Of a stretch of DNA of 64,000 nt, positions 53,324 to 62,967 are shown piece by piece. The DNA is taken from NCBI RefSeq assembly GCF_009720745.1, contig NZ_WNKX01000014.1, forward strand, positions 1 to 64,000. The letters are read 5' to 3'. The notes under the pieces were generated by a model. It was not told the origin of the DNA and searched no databases. It worked only from the letters and a program-made list of their open reading frames with translations. The stretch is from Massilia eburnea (GTDB taxonomy: Bacteria > Pseudomonadota > Gammaproteobacteria > Burkholderiales > Burkholderiaceae_D). Made by a program: the position numbers and the translations under genes. Position 1 is the first letter of the stretch. Each line of letters begins with the position of its first letter.

Positions 53324-54799
53324 ATGAACCGCTCGATCATTTCGCTGCTTTGCCTGTCACTTGCCGGCTGCGCGGCGGTGGGTCCCGAATTTCACGAGCC
53401 GAAAGTGCAAGCGCCGGCATCTTACAGCGTTTGGCATGGCGGCGATTCGTCGCTTCGCGACACAGGACTGCCTGCCGGCACAGCGGAATCCTTTGCCCGC
53501 TTCAATGATCCGGTATTGCACGACTTGCAGGAAAAGGCGCTCGCGGCCAGCTTTGACGTCCGTTCCGCGGCCGTGAGATTCGCGCAGAGCAGGATGGCGC
53601 GCGACGTGGCGGCAGGTTCTTTCGGCCCCCAGGTAAGTGCGCGTGCCGGAGCGGCGCGGCAGCGGCAGTCCGAATCCGGCGCCAGCACAAGGATGGTGGA
53701 TGCAATCGCACCTGCGGCCAATCGCGACGCATTGATTGGAAAGCTGAGCGCCCCCTTCTCCCTGTATCAAGCCGGATTTGATGCCAGCTGGGAACTGGAC
53801 TTGTGGGGCCGCGTGCGCCGCAGCGTTGAAGCGGCCGATGCCGGGATGGCGGAGGCCAGTTCGCTGCTGCGCGACGTGCAGTTGGCGGTACAGCTGGAGG
53901 TGGCGCGCAACTATTACGATTTGCGCGCAGCCCAGCGCCAGCAAGCCTTGCTGCGGGAGGACCTGCTTGCAACGCAGGAGATCGCTAACCTTGTGGACGC
54001 ACGGCAGCGCGGCGGACTTGCCAGCGGCCTGGAAGTCGAACAGCAGCAATCCACGCTCGCCGAACTGCAGGGACGCTTGCCGGCGCTGCTGGAGCAGGAG
54101 GCCGCCGCCCTCAATCGCCTGTCCCTGCTGCTGGCGCAAACGCCGGGCGCCTTGCAAGCGCAGCTCGCAGCGGTGGGCGGCTTGGCGGTCGTCGATGCAG
54201 CGGTGCGCGGACCTGACCTGGCGCTGGGCGTGCCGGGCGAGGTATTGCGGCACCGGCCGGACATCCAGGCGGCGGAAGCACGGCTGCAGGCGGCGACGGC
54301 GCGCATCGGCGTTGCGGTGGCCGATCTTTACCCGCGCGTCACGCTCGGTATGTCCCTGGGCCTGGAATCGGTCGACGCCGGCAAGTTCGGCGACTGGGGC
54401 AGCCGCCAATGGTCGCTGGGCCCAAGCTTGCAGTTGCCGCTCTTCGATAACGGCCGGCGCCGCGCGACGGTCGAATTGCGCGAACTGGAACAGCAGGAAG
54501 CGGCCATCAACTTCCACAAAACCGTGCTCAAAGCATGGCATGAAATGGACGATGCACTGTCCGCCTACGCCGCCGAACGCCAGCGCCAGCAAGCGCTGGC
54601 CGCACGGGAAGCGAGCGCCCGAACAACGCTGGAACTGGCCGCCGCGCGCGCCCGGCGCGGCATGAGCGACCAATTGCCCGTGCTGCAGGCGCAGCGCGCG
54701 CTGCTGGCCGTCCAGCGCGAACGAAGCGCCAGCGACAGCGCCCTCGCCTTGCGCCTGCTGGCCATCTGCAAGGCCAGCGGCCTGGCCCCGCAAACGTAG
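53324..54799 (+). CDS. NodT-type outer membrane efflux lipoprotein
   Basis: TolC-like outer membrane factor, 491 residues. The signal ends in a lipobox (LSLAGC, Cys17) and is followed by VGPEFHEPKV, the usual RND/NodT opening, then two repeated alpha-barrel halves. The conserved SWELDLWGRVRRSVEAA and RPDIQAAEARLQAATARIGVA mark them. It completes a self-contained pump, whereas E. coli YbhGFSR borrows TolC. Same operon, 11 bp after the permease. Confidence 0.94.
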   Translation: MNRSIISLLCLSLAGCAAVGPEFHEPKVQAPASYSVWHGGDSSLRDTGLPAGTAESFARFNDPVLHDLQEKALAASFDVRSAAVRFAQSRMARDVAAGSFGPQVSARAGAARQRQSESGASTRMVDAIAPAANRDALIGKLSAPFSLYQAGFDASWELDLWGRVRRSVEAADAGMAEASSLLRDVQLAVQLEVARNYYDLRAAQRQQALLREDLLATQEIANLVDARQRGGLASGLEVEQQQSTLAELQGRLPALLEQEAAALNRLSLLLAQTPGALQAQLAAVGGLAVVDAAVRGPDLALGVPGEVLRHRPDIQAAEARLQAATARIGVAVADLYPRVTLGMSLGLESVDAGKFGDWGSRQWSLGPSLQLPLFDNGRRRATVELRELEQQEAAINFHKTVLKAWHEMDDALSAYAAERQRQQALAAREASARTTLELAAARARRGMSDQLPVLQAQRALLAVQRERSASDSALALRLLAICKASGLAPQT

Positions 54800-54887
54800 C
54801 TTTCCATCAAGAAATTGTCAGGAATGCGCGAGACAGGTCCCGGGTCGGATAAGATAGAGGTTTTCGACTCTCCGCCTTAGGGCGCAT

Positions 54888-56225
54888 ATGAACAACCTTT
54901 TATTAGTAGTTTTTGCACTTCTCCTCGTAGCACTGAACGGCTTCTACGTGGCCGCCGAATTCAGCATCGTCACCCTGCGCCGCACCCGCGTGCGCGCCAT
55001 CGCCAAGACCCAGGGCCTGCGCGGCCGCATCCTGGCCAAGGTCCATGGCCAGATCGACGCCTACCTGTCCGCCTGCCAGCTTGGCATCACGCTCGCCTCG
55101 CTGGGCCTGGGCTGGATCGGTGAACCTGCTTTTGCCCGCTTGCTCGAACCTCTGCTCACCTTCGCCGGCATCACCTCGCCGGAACTGGTGCACGGCATTT
55201 CCTTCGTGTTCGCCTTCGTCACGATCTCCTTCCTGCACATCGTGGTGGGCGAACTGGCGCCGAAGTCGCTCGCCATCCGCATTCCCGAAGCGGTCGCGCT
55301 GTGGAGCGCCATCCCCCTGTATGCCTTCTATTGGACCATGTACCCGGCCATCTGGCTGCTGAACCAGAGCGCCAATGCGGTGCTGCGCCTGGCCGGCCTG
55401 GGCGATGCGGGCGGCCATGAATCGCACTACTCCACCGAAGAATTGAAGCTGATTTTGCGTACCAGCCAGCCCGGCGAATCGTTCAACAAGGACGAACGCA
55501 ACATCCTCGCCAACTCGCTGGACTTTTCGCAGTTGCGCGTGGCCGACCTGATGCGCCCGATTAACGAAGTGATCGCCCTGCACCAGGACCGCTCGATCGA
55601 CGAGAACCTCGACACGGTGGTACGCAACCGCTTCAGCCGCTACCCGTATTTCGACGAGAGCGGCGATTCCGTGCTGGGCGTGGTGCACTTGAAAGACTTG
55701 TTCTTCGCCCTGCAGTCGCGCAAGGAGCTGAAGGACCTTTCCGGCTTCCTGCGCCCAGTGGAAACCATCTCGGCCCGCACCCCGGCACTGGACCTGTTCC
55801 GCCGCTTCAAGGATGGCGCGCCACACTTCGCCTTGATTGGCGAAAAAGGCAAGCGTCCAGTGGGCTTCCTCACGCTGGACAACCTGCTGGGCGCCATGGT
55901 CGGCGAGATCCACGACGAATTCCGCCTGAACGAAAACGATTGGCTCAAGCAGCCGGACGGTTCGCTGATCGGCAAGGCCAGCCTGCCGATTTTCTCGCTG
56001 GAGCGCATTTTGGGCGTCGACATCGAGAACGAAGAAATGGGCCTGGGCGAAGTGGAATCAGTCGGCGGCCTGATCATGCTGAAGATCGGCGATATCCCGA
56101 AACAGGGCCAGCGCGTAGAGTTCGACGCCTTCGACCTGGTGGTGAAAAAGATGAACGGCCCGCGCATCCTGCTGGTCAAGGTCATCCCCCGCAACCTGCC
56201 GGCGGATTCCGACGAACAGGACTGA
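54888..56225 (+). CDS. CNNM/CorC-type hemolysin family protein
   Basis: A 445-residue membrane protein with a DUF21/CNNM membrane domain (about 1-190, four helices; NGFYVAAEFSIVTLRRTR, VGELAPKSLAI), a pair of CBS domains (about 215-335; VADLMRPINEV) and a C-terminal CorC/HlyC transporter-associated domain (about 350-435). The family handles Mg2+ or Co2+ efflux, despite the hemolysin name. It is read alone, 88 bp after the efflux operon, and converges on the GGDEF-EAL gene with 4 bp between stops and no terminator. Confidence 0.93.
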   Translation: MNNLLLVVFALLLVALNGFYVAAEFSIVTLRRTRVRAIAKTQGLRGRILAKVHGQIDAYLSACQLGITLASLGLGWIGEPAFARLLEPLLTFAGITSPELVHGISFVFAFVTISFLHIVVGELAPKSLAIRIPEAVALWSAIPLYAFYWTMYPAIWLLNQSANAVLRLAGLGDAGGHESHYSTEELKLILRTSQPGESFNKDERNILANSLDFSQLRVADLMRPINEVIALHQDRSIDENLDTVVRNRFSRYPYFDESGDSVLGVVHLKDLFFALQSRKELKDLSGFLRPVETISARTPALDLFRRFKDGAPHFALIGEKGKRPVGFLTLDNLLGAMVGEIHDEFRLNENDWLKQPDGSLIGKASLPIFSLERILGVDIENEEMGLGEVESVGGLIMLKIGDIPKQGQRVEFDAFDLVVKKMNGPRILLVKVIPRNLPADSDEQD

Positions 56226-56229
56226 CGGT

Positions 56230-58083
56230 TTAAGGAATGGCGTCCGGCACGTTCACGAATCCCATGCTCACGCCATCGCGCAGGAACTGGATCGCCTTCG
56301 CTTCCGGCAGCGGCTTGCTGAAAAAATAGCCCTGCAATTCATCGCACCCCTCGCGCGCCAGCAATTCCAGCTGGCCCGCAGTCTCCACGCCCTCTGCAAT
56401 CGCACGCAAGCCCAGGCTATGCGCCAGGCGGATCACCGCCGTCACGATGGAGCGGTCTTCCGGATCGCGCGTCAGGCCGCTGGTGAAGCTCTTGTCGATC
56501 TTCAGCTTGTCCACCGGGAAGCGCTTCAGGTAACTGAGGTTCGAATAACCGGTGCCAAAATCGTCGATCGACATGGCGACGCCGATATCCTTCAGGCGGT
56601 ACATCAATTCGATGGTGCCCTCCGGGTTGTCCATCGACAGGCTTTCGGTCAACTCGAGCTCGATCAGGTGGGGATGGATGCGGTAGCGCTCAAGCACGTC
56701 GCGCACCTGTTTCTCCAGGTCCTGCACAGAAAACTGTGAAGCCGCCACATTGATTGCGACGGGCACCACAGGCACGCCGGTATTGAGCCACTCGCGCATG
56801 GTGGCACACACCTTTTCCATCACCCAGTTGCCGATGGCGATGATCAGGTTCGATTCTTCCGCCACCGGTATGAATTCCATCGGCGGCACCAGGCCCAGCT
56901 CCGGGGACTCCCAGCGCAGCAGCGCCTCCATGCCGATCACCTTGCCGGTGCGGATATTCACCTGCGGCTGGTAATGCAGCACGAATTCATCGCGCTGCAA
57001 GGCGCGCATCAGGCCCTGCTCCAGCGTCACGCGCGCGTCAAGCCGATGCTGCATTTCCGGCGTAAAGAACTGGAAGCGATTGCGTCCGCTTTCCTTGGCG
57101 CGGTACATGGCGATATCGGCCTGGCGCAGAAGCATCTCGGCCTGTGCGCCATCGTTCGGGTACAGGCTCAGTCCCAGGCTGCCTGTGATGACGTGGTCCT
57201 GGCCTGCCAGCTGCACCGGCTCCGCCAGCCGCGCGCCGATCCGTTCAGCGATCATGCCTGGCGTGGTGTCGCCCAGCGGGCTGTCGAGCAGCAGCACGAA
57301 TTCGTCTCCGCCCAGGCGCGCCACGGTGTCGAAATCGCGCACGCACTGCTTCAGCGTGGCCGCTACCGCGCGCAGCAATTCGTCCCCGACCGCGTGGCCC
57401 AGCGTGTCGTTGATCTGCTTGAATTTATCAAGGTCGACAAACACCACGGCCAGCGTTTCCTTGCGGCGCTCGGCGCGGCGGATCGCGTGCGTCAGGCGGT
57501 CCAGGAACAGGTTGCGGTTCGGCAGGCCGGTCAACTGGTCATGCGTGGCCTGGTGCTTGATGGCTTTCTCGTGCAGCAGCCGTTCGGTAATGTCGTGCGC
57601 CACATTCATCACCGAGTCTTCGTTGTTGAAGCGTATATCCGAGGCGAAGAACTCGACGTCGACCAGGTTTCCGTCCATGCGCAACAGCTGCAGCGTGCTG
57701 CGCGGCTTTTCGTGCACTTTCAGCAGTCCCAGGCCGGTCCACTCCTCTACCGTCTTGCGAAATTTCGGCGGGATGCGCTCGATGGCAGCTGTACCGACCA
57801 GTTGTTCGGCGCTGGCCGCCCCGAACATGCGCACGGCCGCCGGATTGAGGAAGGTGATCTTGCCGCCGCTGTGAATCCAGATCGCGTCGGGCGCCAGCTC
57901 CACCAGTGTGCGGTAGCGCAGCTCACTATCCTCCAGGTGGTTGTTCAGGCGGCGCAGGTGCTGGAGGTTTTCATACAGCTCGAGGGACTTCTTTTCGAGC
58001 AGCGACTCCGCTTCCTTGCGGGCAGTACGCTCGCGCAGCAGGCTGCGTGAGGCAACCGTGCTGGGGAGTGCATCGTTCTCCAT
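56230..58083 (-). CDS. PAS-GGDEF-EAL cyclic-di-GMP enzyme
   Basis: A 617-residue signalling enzyme with a coiled coil (about 15-55), a PAS domain (about 55-170) and GGDEF (about 180-345). The intact GGDEF (258-262) has an inhibitory-site RDFD (249-252) five residues ahead. The EAL domain (about 355-605) has GMEALLRW and DDFGTGYSNL intact. Both synthesis and breakdown of c-di-GMP are therefore possible. It is translated directly after the H-NOX gene (one-base overlap), so H-NOX is its likely regulator, sensing NO. No membrane helix. Confidence 0.95.
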   Translation of the reverse strand: MENDALPSTVASRSLLRERTARKEAESLLEKKSLELYENLQHLRRLNNHLEDSELRYRTLVELAPDAIWIHSGGKITFLNPAAVRMFGAASAEQLVGTAAIERIPPKFRKTVEEWTGLGLLKVHEKPRSTLQLLRMDGNLVDVEFFASDIRFNNEDSVMNVAHDITERLLHEKAIKHQATHDQLTGLPNRNLFLDRLTHAIRRAERRKETLAVVFVDLDKFKQINDTLGHAVGDELLRAVAATLKQCVRDFDTVARLGGDEFVLLLDSPLGDTTPGMIAERIGARLAEPVQLAGQDHVITGSLGLSLYPNDGAQAEMLLRQADIAMYRAKESGRNRFQFFTPEMQHRLDARVTLEQGLMRALQRDEFVLHYQPQVNIRTGKVIGMEALLRWESPELGLVPPMEFIPVAEESNLIIAIGNWVMEKVCATMREWLNTGVPVVPVAINVAASQFSVQDLEKQVRDVLERYRIHPHLIELELTESLSMDNPEGTIELMYRLKDIGVAMSIDDFGTGYSNLSYLKRFPVDKLKIDKSFTSGLTRDPEDRSIVTAVIRLAHSLGLRAIAEGVETAGQLELLAREGCDELQGYFFSKPLPEAKAIQFLRDGVSMGFVNVPDAIP

Positions 58084-58631
58084 CAGGCTTGCTTGACGAG
58101 GTCAAAGCGCACGCGATGCAGCGCGCCTTCTTTCGGCAAGTCGGTCCGGGTGACGGCGATCGTCTCGCCGAAATGCCTGATGCAGCCGGCGATCAGGCCT
58201 TCAGCCAGGTCGCCAAAGCCGCGCGGAGAGCTGTAGTGCATGACCAGCGTATCGGCCGAAGGGCGTTCGCATGGCAAGGTTGGCAGTTCGGCATCCGGAT
58301 ACAGCTTGCGCACTTCAACGTGGATTACGTCGTCGATGCGGGCCAGGAAATCAAAGGCGTTATGGGTATCGGCGAAAAGCGGTTTGTAATTCACGCTGAA
58401 GCGCTGGAACAGGTGCTCGCCGAACATGTGGATCAATTGAGGTACGCTGTTGCCGGTGGCGTTCGAAAGAGCCTGCACCAGGCGTACCAGTTCCGCGTGG
58501 TCGTAAGTGCCGACCGAGGTATAGGCGCCGTCGTTGGGCAGCTTGGCTTCGGTGATGATCCGATCCAGCATTTCGAGGCCCATGCGGTTCTCGACCAACT
58601 CCATGAATTCTGTGAAAACGACGCCTTTCAT
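58083..58631 (-). CDS. H-NOX heme nitric-oxide sensor
   Basis: A 182-residue heme protein. It opens with the family MKGVVFTEFMELVE; the proximal ligand is His104 (DVIHVEVRKLYP), and the heme-propionate motif Y-x-S-x-R is Y133-S135-R137. H-NOX proteins bind NO and modulate a partner encoded next to them, often a histidine kinase or a c-di-GMP enzyme that controls biofilm. The downstream GGDEF-EAL gene fits this role exactly. Confidence 0.95.
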   Translation of the reverse strand: MKGVVFTEFMELVENRMGLEMLDRIITEAKLPNDGAYTSVGTYDHAELVRLVQALSNATGNSVPQLIHMFGEHLFQRFSVNYKPLFADTHNAFDFLARIDDVIHVEVRKLYPDAELPTLPCERPSADTLVMHYSSPRGFGDLAEGLIAGCIRHFGETIAVTRTDLPKEGALHRVRFDLVKQA

Positions 58632-58678
58632 CGCGCCCTCTTTTTGCTAGTTGGACAGGCGCCAGTATAACCTTTCTG

Positions 58679-59728
58679 TTACTCCTCTACGACTGGTTTA
58701 ACCTTTGTCCAATTCCTGAGCAGGCCAAGCGCCACGGCCAGCAAGGTCGGACCGATGAACAGGCCGACGAAGCCGAAAGCCAGCACGCCGCCCATGACAC
58801 CCAGCAGCACCAAGGCGAACGGCAGGCTGGAACCGCGCGAAATGAGGAAAGGCTTGACCACGTTATCGACACCGCTGATCACCAGCGTGCCGTAAATGAG
58901 CATGAACACGCCCCAGCCGGTCATACCTTGCGAGAACAGCCAGATCGAGGCGCCGCCCCAGATCAGCGGCGGCCCCACCGGGACGAGCGAGAAAATGAAG
59001 GTCGCCACCGACAGCAGCGCCACGCCGGGCACGCCGGCGATCATGAAGCCCACCGCGGCCACCAGCGCTTGCGCCAGCGCAGTCCCCAGCATGCCGTACA
59101 TCACGCCCGTCACGGTGCGGCTGACCGTCTCCGCCACCGACACCGCATGTTCGCCCATGATCTTGTCCATGCCCACTTCCAGCGAGGCGACGATGTTATG
59201 GCCATCGCGGTACAGGAAGAAGGCGACAAAGGCGGCCAGGCTGACCTGGGCCACGCCCGTGCCGAGCACAATGCCGCTGTTCAGCAGGATGTTGCGGGCA
59301 GGTTCAACGTATTTCTTCGCCACGGCCAGCAGTTCCTCCTTGCTGCTCAGGATCTGGCGCAGGTAGGAGTCGACCGATTCGCCCACCATCGGCAACTGGC
59401 GCAGCCAGGCTGGCGGTGCAAAGCCGCCGGAATCGAGCGCCTGGCGCGCAGCGCGGTAGAAACCGGTCACGCTGTCGGCGATATTCCAGGTCACCAGTGA
59501 CAGTGGCACGAGGATGATCAGGATCAGCGAAACCGTCATGACTGCCGCGGCGAGCGTGCGCCGCCCTTTCAGGCGGGCGAGCAGGCGCTGGTACAGCGGC
59601 CAGGAGGAGATGGCGATGGAGGCGGCGAACAGGATGCCGGCCAGGAAGGGACGCAGCACATACAGGCAGCCAATGACGAGGAAGACAATGGCTGCCAGTC
59701 GGCTGTAGGGCTGAAAACGTTTTTCCAT
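58679..59728 (-). CDS. AI-2E family transporter (PerM-like)
   Basis: A 349-residue inner-membrane protein with about eight helices in the AI-2E/UPF0118 pattern: paired N-terminal helices (about 12-35 and 60-82), a soluble loop (about 90-150), then GVMYGMLGTALAQALVAAVGF and PVGPPLIWGGASIWL as landmarks. Members export autoinducer-2 or act as Na+/H+ antiporters; the substrate is not predictable here. Confidence 0.9.
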   Translation of the reverse strand: MEKRFQPYSRLAAIVFLVIGCLYVLRPFLAGILFAASIAISSWPLYQRLLARLKGRRTLAAAVMTVSLILIILVPLSLVTWNIADSVTGFYRAARQALDSGGFAPPAWLRQLPMVGESVDSYLRQILSSKEELLAVAKKYVEPARNILLNSGIVLGTGVAQVSLAAFVAFFLYRDGHNIVASLEVGMDKIMGEHAVSVAETVSRTVTGVMYGMLGTALAQALVAAVGFMIAGVPGVALLSVATFIFSLVPVGPPLIWGGASIWLFSQGMTGWGVFMLIYGTLVISGVDNVVKPFLISRGSSLPFALVLLGVMGGVLAFGFVGLFIGPTLLAVALGLLRNWTKVKPVVEE

Positions 59729-59749
59729 GCCCTACAGCTTAGCAGGAAA

Positions 59750-60328
59750 TCAGTTTGCGACGAGCAGCTTGAGGTCGTGCACGATCGGGGCCGGGCCGCC
59801 ACCGTGGCGCAGGAACAGGCGGATCTTGCCGTTCTTGTCGAAAACATAGCTGCCGGCGGTGTGGTCGATGGTGTAGCTGTCAGGCGTCCTGCCCGGCACC
59901 TTCTGGTAGAACACCTTGAACTCCTTGGCGGTGGCGGCAATCTGCTCCGGCGTGCCGTACAGGCCGACGAAGCGCGGGTCGAAGCCCGGCACGTATTGCG
60001 CCAGCAATTCCTTGGTGTCGCGCTCCGGGTCAAGGGTGGCGAACAGTACTTGCACCTTGTCGGCGTCCGGGCCCAGCTCCTTCATCACGGCCGACATTTC
60101 AGCCATGGTGGTCGGGCAAACGTCCGGGCAGTGGGTGAAACCGAAGAACAGCACGACCACCTTGCCCTTGTAGGACGCCAGCGTCACCGGCTTGCCGGTA
60201 TGGTCGTTGAGCGAGAAGCCCTTGGCGTAATCAAGGCCGGTCAGGTCGGTGTTTTCGAACTTGAGCTGCTTGTCACCGCAGGCGGCAAGGGCCAGCAGCA
60301 TGAACAGCGCGGCAAACAGTTTTTTCAT
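59750..60328 (-). CDS. SCO1/SenC copper chaperone lipoprotein
   Basis: Delivers copper to the CuA site of cytochrome c oxidase. The 192-residue protein has a lipobox signal (LLALAAC, Cys17), a thioredoxin fold with the copper CxxxC in FGFTHCPDVCPTTM, and the distal histidine in YTIDHTAGSYV. It is the last of the oxidase assembly genes, 5 bp after ctaB. Confidence 0.95.
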   Translation of the reverse strand: MKKLFAALFMLLALAACGDKQLKFENTDLTGLDYAKGFSLNDHTGKPVTLASYKGKVVVLFFGFTHCPDVCPTTMAEMSAVMKELGPDADKVQVLFATLDPERDTKELLAQYVPGFDPRFVGLYGTPEQIAATAKEFKVFYQKVPGRTPDSYTIDHTAGSYVFDKNGKIRLFLRHGGGPAPIVHDLKLLVAN

Positions 60329-60333
60329 GGTGT

Positions 60334-61209
60334 TCAGAACTTGAAGTAGTGGTCAACCAGCAGCGCTGCGAACAAGAGCGACAGGTAGATGATGGACCAG
60401 GTGAAGGCCTTGCGCGCCACGATATCGCTGTAATGCTTGTAGATACGCCAGCCGTAATAGAGGAAGACTGCGTTCAGCACGATCGCGCTGCCCAGGTAGA
60501 TCAGGCCGCTCATCTTTACGGCGAACGGCAGCAGCGTGGTGGCGGCCAGGATGATCGAATACAGCCAGACGTGGAAAGCGGTAAAGCCCATGCCATGCGT
60601 CACCGGCAGCATCGGCAGGCCGGAACGCTCATAGTCGGCCTTGCGGTACATGGCCAGCGCCCAGAAGTGTGGCGGGGTCCAGACGAAGATGATCAGCACC
60701 AGCAGCCAGGCCTGCATCGGCACATCGTTCGCGATGGCCGCCCAGCCCAGGGCTGGCGGCATCGCGCCCGACAGGCCGCCGATCACGATGTTCTGCGGCG
60801 TGGCAGGCTTCAGGATCATGGTGTAGATGATGGCGTAGCCGACGAAGGTGACGAAGGTCAGCCACATCGTCAGCGGATTGACCAGCTGGTGCAGGATCCA
60901 CATGCCGGCGCCGCCGATCACCAGCGCAAACACCACGGTTTGCGGAACGGTGATGTCGCCCATCGCCATCGGACGGCGCGCGGTACGCGCCATGCGGGCG
61001 TCGATTTCGCGCTCGGCCAGGCAGTTGACGGCGAACGCGGCGCCGGACAGCAGCCAGATGCCGGCCGTGGCGGCGAACACCACGCGCAGGTTAGGCATGC
61101 CGTCGGAGGCCAGGAACATGCCGATGACGGCACAGAACACCGCCAGCTGCGTCACGCGCGGCTTGGTCAGGGCCCAGTATTGGCCCATGCGGGAGGTCGA
61201 GGATTTCAT
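60334..61209 (-). CDS. ctaB: Protoheme IX farnesyltransferase (heme O synthase)
   Basis: Adds the farnesyl tail to heme B. The 291-residue UbiA-family membrane protein has nine helices, [16 protein letters not shown] near the N-terminus, the aspartate-rich-type loop [15 protein letters not shown] and [18 protein letters not shown], cited as landmarks. Also known as cyoE. It lies between ctaA (2 bp) and sco (5 bp). Confidence 0.97.
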   Translation of the reverse strand: MKSSTSRMGQYWALTKPRVTQLAVFCAVIGMFLASDGMPNLRVVFAATAGIWLLSGAAFAVNCLAEREIDARMARTARRPMAMGDITVPQTVVFALVIGGAGMWILHQLVNPLTMWLTFVTFVGYAIIYTMILKPATPQNIVIGGLSGAMPPALGWAAIANDVPMQAWLLVLIIFVWTPPHFWALAMYRKADYERSGLPMLPVTHGMGFTAFHVWLYSIILAATTLLPFAVKMSGLIYLGSAIVLNAVFLYYGWRIYKHYSDIVARKAFTWSIIYLSLLFAALLVDHYFKF

Positions 61210-61211
61210 TG

Positions 61212-62354
61212 TTATTGATAGGCGGGGGCAGCCAGGTACTTAGCCCTGTAGTTTATCATGGTCAGCAACAGCACCAGGGCCGCGGCGCCCGCGTTATGGC
61301 CCACCGCAATGGCCAGCGGGTAGTTGAAATAGATGGTCGCCACGCCGGTGAACAGCTGCAGCGCCAGCACAGCGGCGACCCAGCGCGCATGCTTGCCCAG
61401 GCCATGCACAGGCCAGGCTTGCCATGCGGTCAATCCCAGCACCACCACCACCACGGCAGCGAAATTACGGTGCACCCAGTGGATCGCCGTCAGCGCCGAA
61501 AACGGCAGGTAGTGTCCGGCGGCGGTCTTGCCCAGCTCGCGCCACAGGTGAAAGCCCTGCTGGAAATCCATCTCCGGCACCAGTGAACCGGCACAGGTCG
61601 GGAATTCGGTGCAGGCCAGCGTCGCATAATTGGAGCTGGTCCAGGCGCCCAGCGCCAGCTGCACCAGCAGCACCACGCCGGACAGTGCAGCCAGGACGCG
61701 CACGCGCCCCAGTCGCGCAGCCTGCGACGGCGACACGCGCGGCATGGCCGCGTGCAGCTGGTCTTCGCGCCCGCCAAACCACGCGAGGAAGGCCAGCAGC
61801 GACATGCCCAGTACGAGATGGCCGGTGACAAAGATCGGCTGCAGCTTCTGCGTCACGGTCCAGGCGCCGAACGCGCCCTGCAGCAGGATGAAGAAGAACA
61901 GGAACGTCGGATAGCCCGGGGTGACACGGCGTGCGAAGGCCGCAGCGTTGGCTTTACCGCGGCGGCCGCCGAACCAGCGCCACCACGCTACACCCATCAT
62001 GGCCACAATCAGCACACCGATGCCCATTGCCAGGTAGCGGTGGATCATTTCGATCCAGGCCTTCACCATGGTGACGGGGCCGGTCGGCATCAGCGATTCG
62101 GCGGCGCGGATCTGTTCGTGCGCGACGAAAGGATTGGCGGCGCCGTAGCAGCCCGGCCAGTCAGGGCAACCCAGGCCGGAGTCGGTCAGGCGCGTGAAGG
62201 CGCCGAACACGATCAGGTCGAAGGTCAGGAACACAGCGACCCAGACCAGCTTGCGGTATTTGTTGCTGTCTTTGGAAATCCACACGGCGGACAGCGGCAG
62301 CGACGCTACCAGCAGCGCCGTGATCGCCATATGGGCAAAGGAATTGTGGTCCAT
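61212..62354 (-). CDS. ctaA: Heme A synthase (COX15/CtaA)
   Basis: Oxidises heme O to heme A for the aa3 oxidase. The 380-residue protein has eight membrane helices and the conserved heme-ligand histidines in [23 protein letters not shown] and [33 protein letters not shown] is the COX15 landmark. It is in the operon with its substrate-producing partner ctaB. Confidence 0.97.
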   Translation of the reverse strand: MDHNSFAHMAITALLVASLPLSAVWISKDSNKYRKLVWVAVFLTFDLIVFGAFTRLTDSGLGCPDWPGCYGAANPFVAHEQIRAAESLMPTGPVTMVKAWIEMIHRYLAMGIGVLIVAMMGVAWWRWFGGRRGKANAAAFARRVTPGYPTFLFFFILLQGAFGAWTVTQKLQPIFVTGHLVLGMSLLAFLAWFGGREDQLHAAMPRVSPSQAARLGRVRVLAALSGVVLLVQLALGAWTSSNYATLACTEFPTCAGSLVPEMDFQQGFHLWRELGKTAAGHYLPFSALTAIHWVHRNFAAVVVVVLGLTAWQAWPVHGLGKHARWVAAVLALQLFTGVATIYFNYPLAIAVGHNAGAAALVLLLTMINYRAKYLAAPAYQ

Positions 62355-62364
62355 TGCGGTCGCC

Positions 62365-62967
62365 TTAACCGATGGCCGAAGCCTTGAGCACCTTGACCAG
62401 GTCCTTCTTGACCTTGGCCGGATCGGCGTCTTTCGGGAAGCGCATCATCAGGTGGCCCATCGGGTCGATCAGGTAGATGTGTTCTTCCACCTTGCCGCCC
62501 TGCTCCAGCGGCAGCCACTTGTTCACGACATCCGCCGGCGCGCGAATGAAGCGGGTGCCGTCATTCACGCGCAGCATGAAGGTTTCCAGCGGCTCCTTAT
62601 CGGTGATCAGCCACACGCGCTCGATGCGGTCGGCGTCCTTGCCCTGCATGGTGCGCAGCTGGCGCATGGCGAACAGCATGTCCTGGCATTTCTGGTCGCA
62701 GGTGGAGCCGCCCACCTTGAGCATGATCCACTTGCCTTTGAAATCGTCCAGCGTCTGCGGCGCGCCGTCCAGAGAGGTGGTGGCCATCACCGGGATCGGG
62801 CGCTGGCGCGGGTCGAGCAGGTCGCCATAATTGGTGCGCCCTTCCGGCTTGATGAAGAAATACGTGAGGTAGGAAGCCAGGATAGGCGCAGCGCACACCA
62901 GCAATACCGCGAACATGCTCCAGCGGCCACGGCGGCGCTGGTTCTCGTCTTGATTAACGTTTTCCAC
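62365..62967 (-). CDS. Thioredoxin-like oxidase assembly protein
   Basis: A 200-residue bitopic protein with an N-terminal membrane helix (about 17-38) and a thioredoxin-like periplasmic domain. It has a CxxxC in GGSTCDQKCQDML (about 90-102) and a late HIYLIDPMGHLMMRFP that mirrors the Sco distal-histidine region. It is Sco-like but divergent, and is a standard member of betaproteobacterial cox clusters. A role in CuA/CuB insertion is inferred from context. It overlaps the SURF1 gene by 14 bp. Confidence 0.8.
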   Translation of the reverse strand: MENVNQDENQRRRGRWSMFAVLLVCAAPILASYLTYFFIKPEGRTNYGDLLDPRQRPIPVMATTSLDGAPQTLDDFKGKWIMLKVGGSTCDQKCQDMLFAMRQLRTMQGKDADRIERVWLITDKEPLETFMLRVNDGTRFIRAPADVVNKWLPLEQGGKVEEHIYLIDPMGHLMMRFPKDADPAKVKKDLVKVLKASAIG

